Assembly: GCA_001839685.1 (NCBI GenBank) | Contig: MLAK01000020.1 | Span: forward strand, 1-14,317 | Source of the DNA: Tritrichomonas foetus | Taxonomy: Eukaryota > Parabasalia > Tritrichomonadida > Tritrichomonadidae | Length of the DNA: 14,317 bases | Direction of reading: 5' to 3' | Part shown: positions 9,738 through 14,317 of the stretch, one piece after another | How the letters are laid out: each line of letters begins with the position of its first letter | How positions within the stretch are numbered: position 1 is the first letter of the stretch | Translations under genes and position numbers: made by a program | The notes under the pieces: generated by a model | What the model was told of the DNA's origin: nothing | Database searches by the model: none | What the model saw: only the letters and a program-made list of their open reading frames with translations

Positions 9738-10427
9738 TTATCGAATAACTAATGTAATTTGACTAAAGAATGCTTGGGTTTCTGGAGCAGAGGGGTCAAT
9801 AAAGACATGAACCTTGTAGGGAGCAGATTCATTACCATAAGAAATGCCAGGATGGGTTATGTCGGCTTTTGTGTTTGATCGGCGATTTAATACGTTTTGA
9901 AGTGTTGAAATTGGGAATTGGACATTATCTAATGAAATTGATGGGAATGTTGTGATTCCTTTCATCTCTGCATATAAAATAGATTCAAGAACAAGTGCAT
10001 TAGTATATTCATCAGAGTATAATTCACGAAGTCTATCTGTATTGATTTGAAGTGGTGTTGAATAACCAGGTAATATTTGACTTAATAATTCACTCTCTGT
10101 AACATTATTAGAATTCAAAAATGGTTCTTGATGATTCAAAATTGCCCATGGAAGATAAAATTGACCTCGTTTGATTTCTGAACGATAGACTGCATAAATC
10201 ATTCTTGTGAATGCATATGATAATTTATTAACTTTAGTTGGTGTTGGATGAATAACAATTTTATAAATGTTTCCATATTGATCAATTAAATCTTTAACTT
10301 TTTGAACAAATGGTTTGACTTCTTCATCAGATGGATCAAGAAATACTTCAAAAATGATATTTGATTTTTCATTTCCATATATAATTCCTGGAGATGATGT
10401 TGACAGTATAAATAAGATGGCTATCAT
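9738..10427 (-). CDS. Secreted thioredoxin/DsbA-fold protein without CXXC (first repeat and start of second)
   Basis: This 229-residue reading frame begins at an ATG 11 bases below an Initiator. Residues 1 to about 13 are a hydrophobic signal peptide. The next domain resembles DsbA-type thioredoxins: a GNE-x-x-x strand (18-30) leading to FLDPSDEEVKPF where DsbA has its Cys-x-x-Cys helix, an all-helical insert, and a cis-proline loop TFPSI at 160-164. There is no cysteine in this frame, so dithiol redox chemistry is not possible; a chaperone-like or binding role in the secretory pathway is only a guess. N-x-T at 108-110 is a potential glycosylation site. From about residue 194 (GISYGNESAPYK) a second copy starts, but a TAA ends it at codon 230. 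The rest of that copy continues in the same frame downstream. The protein is therefore either truncated, read through, or affected by a sequencing error. Confidence 0.8.
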   Translation of the reverse strand: MIAILFILSTSSPGIIYGNEKSNIIFEVFLDPSDEEVKPFVQKVKDLIDQYGNIYKIVIHPTPTKVNKLSYAFTRMIYAVYRSEIKRGQFYLPWAILNHQEPFLNSNNVTESELLSQILPGYSTPLQINTDRLRELYSDEYTNALVLESILYAEMKGITTFPSISLDNVQFPISTLQNVLNRRSNTKADITHPGISYGNESAPYKVHVFIDPSAPETQAFFSQITLVIR

Positions 10428-10429
10428 TT

Positions 10430-10440
10430 TAATGAAGTGA
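10430..10440 (-). promoter_or_regulatory. Initiator (Inr) element of the thioredoxin-like gene
   Basis: The minus strand reads TCACTTCATTA directly before AAATG. It fits the trichomonad Inr core TCA+1-Y-T/A and most of the longer Trichomonas vaginalis consensus TCAYTWYTCATTA, with two bases fewer in the middle. The predicted start A lies 11 bases before the ATG, the usual short 5' leader of trichomonad mRNAs. It fixes the start at 10427. Confidence 0.7.
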
Positions 10441-11876
10441 TAATCAAGGCCTCAAATTTTGAATTCCCAATAAATTGATTCTTTTTTCAAAATTTGTAAG
10501 ACTTCATACAAACATTTTTCATGATTATATAATTCAATGTAATCACCTGATTAATATTTAATTTTGTGTTAAAACGCGTCACCCATTTAATTAATAAAAA
10601 TCCCACATCACAATGAAGGAACATGCTATAAATCCGATTATATCTTTTATTATCATATCATATATCCAAATATGAAAGTGATCCCATGTTTACGTCAAAA
10701 ATATCATTAATCCAAAGATGATCATGTAATTTCTAATATGACATTTATCATAATGTTAAAACAAAGCACATGGAAGCATAATGGCTATGTTTGAATGATG
10801 AAATAATTCTCGAGTTAATTCATCATTATTTTTTTCGAGAAAAAATTTCATGTCATATTGAAGAATTTAAGTGGTTTCTACAAATATATGATAGTAGGAA
10901 AGGCATTTAAAAAAATTTCTGAAATATTTTTCTTTCAGAGAAGAGAAGGAAGTGATATCATCACCTGAAAATAGACCTGATTTGTGTATTTTTTCAGGGA
11001 AATAACACTGACACTTCTAGATTTTCTAAGTAAATTGAATATGTCATTTTTCTGAAATATGACTTTCTTCAAAGCGAAAACTTTACTGTGATTATATATT
11101 AACAAATAGATGGGAGATCAAAATCATGAAAATATTGTGAAAAGATTACTAAATCATAATAGCATCAATAAAAAATCATGAATTCAATTTATGAATTCCA
11201 TTATTGGAATGATTGATGATTTTATAAATCATATGTTTGATAGTATTGAATCTTGAGCCATTCAATTTTATTAATATTATTATTATATCATCATCATTGA
11301 TAAAAAAAATTCATTTGACCCAGGTTATTCTCATAGTAATGTGGAATTCATGTGTAAATCTGTCAAACCGCTGTGTAGATTTCAAAAGAAATCATAAAAT
11401 AGATGAAATCTGAAGACATCTAACCTGAATCATTCAAATTTAAATTAATAAACGTGCATTATAGAAATCATTTTGACCATGTTCATGGATATCATAGATG
11501 TATACAAACTAACTAGCTCTAGATGTAGAAGACTATTGAGAGATCTAAATGAATAATTGTTGATATTATAGTCATATAAAAATTATTTAATTGTAATCCT
11601 ATTAATAATATATAAATATTATAATTTAAAAATCAAGATACAGAGAAAACCAAATCCATAAAAAAATTGTGAGAAAAAAATAAACCCCACAGAAATTTCT
11701 GAGAATTATTGAGATAAAAAGTGATTTTATAGCATTAATATCTTGATTATTTCTTATCATAAATCGTGCTTTTTATTATCATATGACCCTCCATCGAAAA
11801 TTATAATGTTTTCCAAAATACAAAAATGAAGTATAAAAAAAAAAATATTAATAATTTTGATATAAATAAAAAAAAT
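10441..11876. other. Long AT-rich intergenic region
   Basis: About 1.4 kb between the starts of the thioredoxin-like gene and the end of the small gene. All frames are broken and I see no homology to a known protein, tRNA or rRNA. It contains several short inverted repeats: 10794-10827 (12 of 13 pairs, 8-base loop holding CTCGAG), 10964-10998 (8-bp arms CCTGAAAA / TTTTCAGG), and 11195-11210 (6-bp arms, 4-base loop). Its length exceeds the other gaps in the window, so it may hide an ncRNA or a decayed gene, but nothing seen proves this. Confidence 0.5.
10794..10827. repeat. Inverted repeat, 13-base arms with 8-base loop
   Basis: AATGATGAAATAA at 10794-10806 and TTAATTCATCATT at 10815-10827 are inverted copies with one mismatch. 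The loop TTCTCGAG includes the palindrome CTCGAG. In such AT-rich DNA some hairpins arise by chance, though a 12-of-13 match at close spacing is less expected. It lies about 370 bases upstream of the thioredoxin-like gene. Confidence 0.5.
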
Positions 11877-12223
11877 TTAGGCATCAATGAGAAGATTACG
11901 AATGTTTTGCCATCTAAATGGCGAGTCATCAGAAAATTCACTTGGCATCGAGCCTGGAAAAAAACATATTGGGTTCCATTTTTCCCATTGTAATGTTCGG
12001 AAACATCGTTTTGTTCCTGATCCAGGATTGTTTGCTGGAATATGTGCTGATTCCAGGAAGATTTTTCTGTACGCAATGCATTTAATTCTTGAATCATCGC
12101 ATTCATTTTCAGTTGGTAGCCATTTGCCTTTTGTGTCAATTTCTTGATTTGGTCTTTCAATCGTTGTATCTGTATNCCTGCTTGAGAATGTGCTGTTGAG
12201 GACTGCCAGTCTATTTTCTTCAT
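11877..12223 (-). CDS. Small unrecognised protein, frame apparently broken at the ambiguous base 12176
   Basis: From the ATG at 12223 the frame reads through the N at 12176 into a Gln/Lys-rich helix, then into a Phe/Ile-rich tail typical of non-coding AT-rich DNA, ending at 11801. The neighbouring frame from about 12175 to a TAA at 11877-11879 looks much more like coding sequence. It has an RNY codon pattern and balanced residues, with segments such as KGKWLPTENECDD, SGTKRCFRTLQWEKWNP and SPFRWQNIRNLLIDA, but no ATG of its own. If one base is missing at the N, the two join into a single 115-residue protein with four cysteines and several tryptophans. The stop overlaps TAAA, the trichomonad polyadenylation motif, and a TCATA Initiator lies 15 bases before the ATG. 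I do not recognise the family. The competing reading is a 140-residue coiled-coil protein. Confidence 0.5.
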
Positions 12224-12235
12224 ATACTAAAATTT

Positions 12236-12240
12236 TATGA
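12236..12240 (-). promoter_or_regulatory. Candidate Initiator of the small gene
   Basis: The minus strand reads TCATA, matching TCA+1-Y-T/A, with the predicted start A 15 bases before the ATG at 12223. The distance fits trichomonad genes. A five-base motif is weak alone, but position and strand agree with the proposed start. Confidence 0.4.
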
Positions 12241-12325
12241 CAGAAAAGATTTCAATACATTCATATTTGTCAAATGGAAATTGAATTAATTCAACATCAC
12301 TGAGTTAAAACTATCAAAATTTTCG

Positions 12326-12345
12326 CGATTTTTAATTAAAAATCG
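12326..12345. repeat. Perfect 20-bp palindrome
   Basis: The sequence CGATTTTTAATTAAAAATCG is identical on both strands, with no spacer. It sits about 100 bases upstream of the small gene and 480 bases upstream of the acyltransferase gene, so it could bind a dimeric protein or form a cruciform. Function is unknown, and AT-rich DNA raises the chance of such a match. Confidence 0.6.
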
Positions 12346-12790
12346 ATAGAAGAAGTGTAAATAGAATTATGGGAAGCAGTATTATAATCTTTGTGATTCT
12401 TGGAAAAAAAGCTTCTCACAATTTTTTTTTTTAGGCTTTCTCCAAAATCGCTCTTTTTTCGGTTTAATTGTTGCAAAATTTCAAAACTATGAATAAATAT
12501 GGCTCATAACTATAAAAAATAGATTTAACAATTGACTGAAAGCTGTTCACCCGAAAACTGAAACAATAGCTTCTTCAGAATCATTTTCGAAATATTTTTG
12601 AATTCGGCCATTTGCGAAGTTTGCGATAAGGGAAATTTTCGTCATTCTTTTAGCTATTTGGGTTTTGATTTTTGACTGATGGTATTAAGTAATACTGATG
12701 ATAAGGATCATTTTAGTGATTTCGTACGTTAAGACTATTTGGTTTGTATACATCTGATATCATAAACTTTTTGAGTACTATTGAAAACAA

Positions 12791-12795
12791 TCATT
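12791..12795 (+). promoter_or_regulatory. Candidate Initiator of the acyltransferase gene
   Basis: TCATT fits TCA+1-Y-T/A and would place the transcript start 33 bases before the ATG at 12826, somewhat longer than usual. If real, it rules out the TTG at 12781 as a start. Confidence 0.3.
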
Positions 12796-12825
12796 TGGTG
12801 TTTTTCGCCGAATAAAGCGATTAAA

Positions 12826-14028
12826 ATGTTTGAACAACTTACACAACAAGAAATTTCATTCTTTAAGTCTAAGACAATGATTCAGCTCGCTCTTGAGCTC
12901 AGTTCAAAAGCAGAAGTTCGAAATGCTATTGAATATTTCACAAAATCAGTTCCTGGTCTTCATTTGCGTTTAAAAGGCACCAGAGTTGAGCATTTCACAG
13001 GTCCAGTCAAACTTTATACAATTCCTGATCAATACAAAACACTTCAAGATGCTGCCTTTTTCACTTCAACTTTTTGCACTCCTGAATATTCAGAAAGTTT
13101 TGCTTCACTTGGATATAATGATTCAAAAATTGTATTGAATATTCAACATAGATATTCTGATGGTGGCTATTTCAAGTTTCTTGTGGATAACTATGGAAAT
13201 CCACCATCAAGTTTGACCAAAATTCCAAAATCATCAAATTTAGTATTTAAAGATGAAATTTCATCAAGTCCAACAGTTCCTCAGCTTCCTTATGATGAAA
13301 GATTAACCAGGTTTTTCTCACATGACAAAATTCCACAAAAAATTGAAGATGAGCGTGATCAATTTATCACACATTTTATGGCAGCAAAAGAATTCAAAAA
13401 TTACGACCCTGTTAAAAATTCTCCAAAATCATATTCAGAATCGCTTTGGTTAGCAAACTACTTTGCTGCATCTGCACAAGAAAATCATTTGTTTCCGAGT
13501 TTTGGAATTAGCACTTTTGTTGATTTGAGACAATTCATGAAAACGAAATATGACTTTGGAAATTGCGCTCATATTGCTTCTGTGACTCCATATTCGATTA
13601 TTAATCCCAATATGAAATTATCCGATGTTGCGCGTGAAATGAGAAACGATTTGACAAGACAATTAAATGAAGGATATCAATTTGGTCATGCCAAATCAAC
13701 ATTTTCAACAAAAGATCCAATTCCTGGAATTTGGCTGGAAATTACGAATATGGGACCATTAAAAATTAAACCACCTATTAAAGATGCTTGGGCTTCTTTA
13801 ACAATGAAAAATTTAGGTCGAGAATTAACTTCATTAATGACTTTTTCTGTGATTGATGGCGACAGAAATGATGTTGTGACAAGATTCCGCTATTCACCGC
13901 ACGTGCTGAGTCGTAAAGAAGCGACAAGAATGGCTGAATCAATTAATTATTTCTTAAGAAATGTATCATTTGATCGTACAGTTGCGTCAGTTTATGATGA
14001 AATTAAATCTATATATAAGCAATTATAA
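12826..14028 (+). CDS. Condensation/alcohol-acetyltransferase-like CoA-dependent acyltransferase
   Basis: This 400-residue protein has the chloramphenicol-acetyltransferase fold seen in NRPS condensation domains, alcohol acetyltransferases and BAHD enzymes. The N-terminus (LTQQEISFF) matches the usual opening, and IQHRYSDGG at 106-114 gives the HxxxDG motif with presumed catalytic H108 and structural D112. Near 231-250 the FVDLR...YDFGN stretch matches the family's second conserved block (vdlR...fGN), with D243-F244-G245-N246 recalling the BAHD DFGWG. The length of a single standalone enzyme fits. No signal peptide or membrane segment is seen, so it is probably cytosolic. The acceptor (alcohol, amine or sugar) cannot be told. 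The first ATG at 12826 is chosen; the frame is open back to a TTG at 12781. It is transcribed away from the small gene, and is followed after 49 bases by the end of a convergent open frame. Confidence 0.75.
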   Translation: MFEQLTQQEISFFKSKTMIQLALELSSKAEVRNAIEYFTKSVPGLHLRLKGTRVEHFTGPVKLYTIPDQYKTLQDAAFFTSTFCTPEYSESFASLGYNDSKIVLNIQHRYSDGGYFKFLVDNYGNPPSSLTKIPKSSNLVFKDEISSSPTVPQLPYDERLTRFFSHDKIPQKIEDERDQFITHFMAAKEFKNYDPVKNSPKSYSESLWLANYFAASAQENHLFPSFGISTFVDLRQFMKTKYDFGNCAHIASVTPYSIINPNMKLSDVAREMRNDLTRQLNEGYQFGHAKSTFSTKDPIPGIWLEITNMGPLKIKPPIKDAWASLTMKNLGRELTSLMTFSVIDGDRNDVVTRFRYSPHVLSRKEATRMAESINYFLRNVSFDRTVASVYDEIKSIYKQL

Positions 14029-14077
14029 AACTATAAAACTGTCACATAAAAATGAATTTTCTATTTATATAAACAAC

Positions 14078-14317
14078 TTATATAATTTTAAATCTTTTGT
14101 TTATTTTTGTGGTTATATCAATTCTGTTTAAGGGAGTAGTATCAACCGCCAAATGCTCACAAATTTTTATTTTTGATTTTTGATGGGATTCCTTTGTTCT
14201 GTCAAATTNTTTGTAAAGATGAAAAAGGAAGATATGACCATGAAGTTGATGAATTGAACATCGGAATGAACATTTATTCAAAAAGTATGCAGATACAATT
14301 TGATCTCTAAAACTGTT
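14078..14317 (-). CDS. Possible C-terminal end of a gene running off the right edge
   Basis: On the minus strand one frame is open from the window edge for 79 codons to a TAA at 14078-14080, crossing the ambiguous base at 14209. It includes SIHQLHGHIFLFHLYK and KICEHLAVDTTPLNRID, which look protein-like, but it uses ATA codons often, unlike the confident genes here. I do not recognise it. It may be chance, a decayed gene, or a true 3' end convergent with the acyltransferase. There is no ATG in the visible part. Confidence 0.25.
   Translation of the reverse strand, partial: NSFRDQIVSAYFLNKCSFRCSIHQLHGHIFLFHLYKXFDRTKESHQKSKIKICEHLAVDTTPLNRIDITTKINKRFKII

Larger units (their letters stand above)
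12241..12825. other. Divergent intergenic region between small gene and acyltransferase
   Basis: About 585 bases with no coding reading. It carries the promoters of two divergent genes. The only clear structure is the 20-bp palindrome at 12326-12345. The frame of the downstream gene is open from a TTG at 12781, but that stretch is best read as leader because the first ATG is at 12826. A T-run of 12 lies near 12421-12432. Confidence 0.5.

Noticed and set aside
9738..9740. Use of TAA as a glutamine codon (alternative genetic code)
   Set aside because: All other confident genes end normally at TAA or TGA and contain no internal TAA or TAG, so reassignment is not supported. A point change or error is simpler.
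11000..11020. CACTGACACTTCTAG and a nearby ACTAAC, resembling the trichomonad 3' splice motif
   Set aside because: Neither matches ACTAACACACAG well, no GTATGT-type 5' site pairs with them, and they lie outside any coding frame.
11638..11652. ACAGAGA resembling the invariant box of U6 snRNA
   Set aside because: It is followed by AAACC and not by the GATTAGC-like stretch expected in U6, and no upstream or downstream U6 pairing elements are seen.
11887..12147. An 86-codon open frame on the plus strand
   Set aside because: It lies antisense to the better coding frame at 11877-12170 and mirrors its composition; it has no Initiator-like site close to its start and no recognisable motif.
11801..12223. 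A 140-residue coiled-coil or leucine-zipper-like protein on the minus strand
   Set aside because: The middle looks helical, but the last 50 residues are Phe/Ile-rich low-complexity translation of AT-rich DNA, the codon pattern is poor, and an overlapping frame codes better. Kept only as the alternative reading of the small gene.

Overview
The window looks like nuclear DNA of a parabasalid (trichomonad) flagellate, most probably Tritrichomonas. The DNA is strongly AT-rich, the genes are long and intronless, and there are no bacterial Shine-Dalgarno sites. Three ambiguous bases (37, 12176, 14209) suggest a draft assembly. One gene has an almost perfect copy of the trichomonad Initiator (Inr, TCA+1 Y T/A) 11 bases before its ATG. 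A cilium-associated KATNIP-type protein beside an eukaryotic TOR kinase also fits a flagellated protist. The species is inferred.

Layout. 199-1605 (+) encodes a short KATNIP-like protein, convergent with 1845-8651 (-), a complete 2268-residue TOR kinase with HEAT, FAT, FRB, kinase and FATC parts. 8652-9218 is non-coding. 9219-10427 (-) is a secreted protein made of two tandem 180-residue thioredoxin/DsbA-like domains without CXXC; it is interrupted by one in-frame TAA at 9738-9740, exactly where the first copy has a CAA glutamine codon. 10441-11876 is a 1.4 kb AT-rich non-coding stretch with a few hairpins. 11877-12223 (-) is a small unrecognised gene whose reading frame appears broken by one missing base at the ambiguous position 12176. 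It diverges across about 600 bases, which include a perfect 20-bp palindrome, from 12826-14028 (+), a condensation/acetyltransferase-fold enzyme with an HxxxDG motif. A weak partial open frame runs off the right edge on the minus strand.

The genes do not form an evident pathway. TOR is the central growth kinase, the KATNIP-like protein probably belongs to the basal body or cytoskeleton, the thioredoxin-like protein to the secretory pathway, and the acyltransferase to metabolism. I found no CRISPR array, mobile element, tRNA or rRNA, and no clear undescribed multi-gene system. The best leads are the natural arginine at the rapamycin-resistance position of the TOR FRB domain, the precisely placed stop codon in the duplicated thioredoxin-like gene, and the small gene that becomes a coherent 115-residue protein if one base is missing at 12176.
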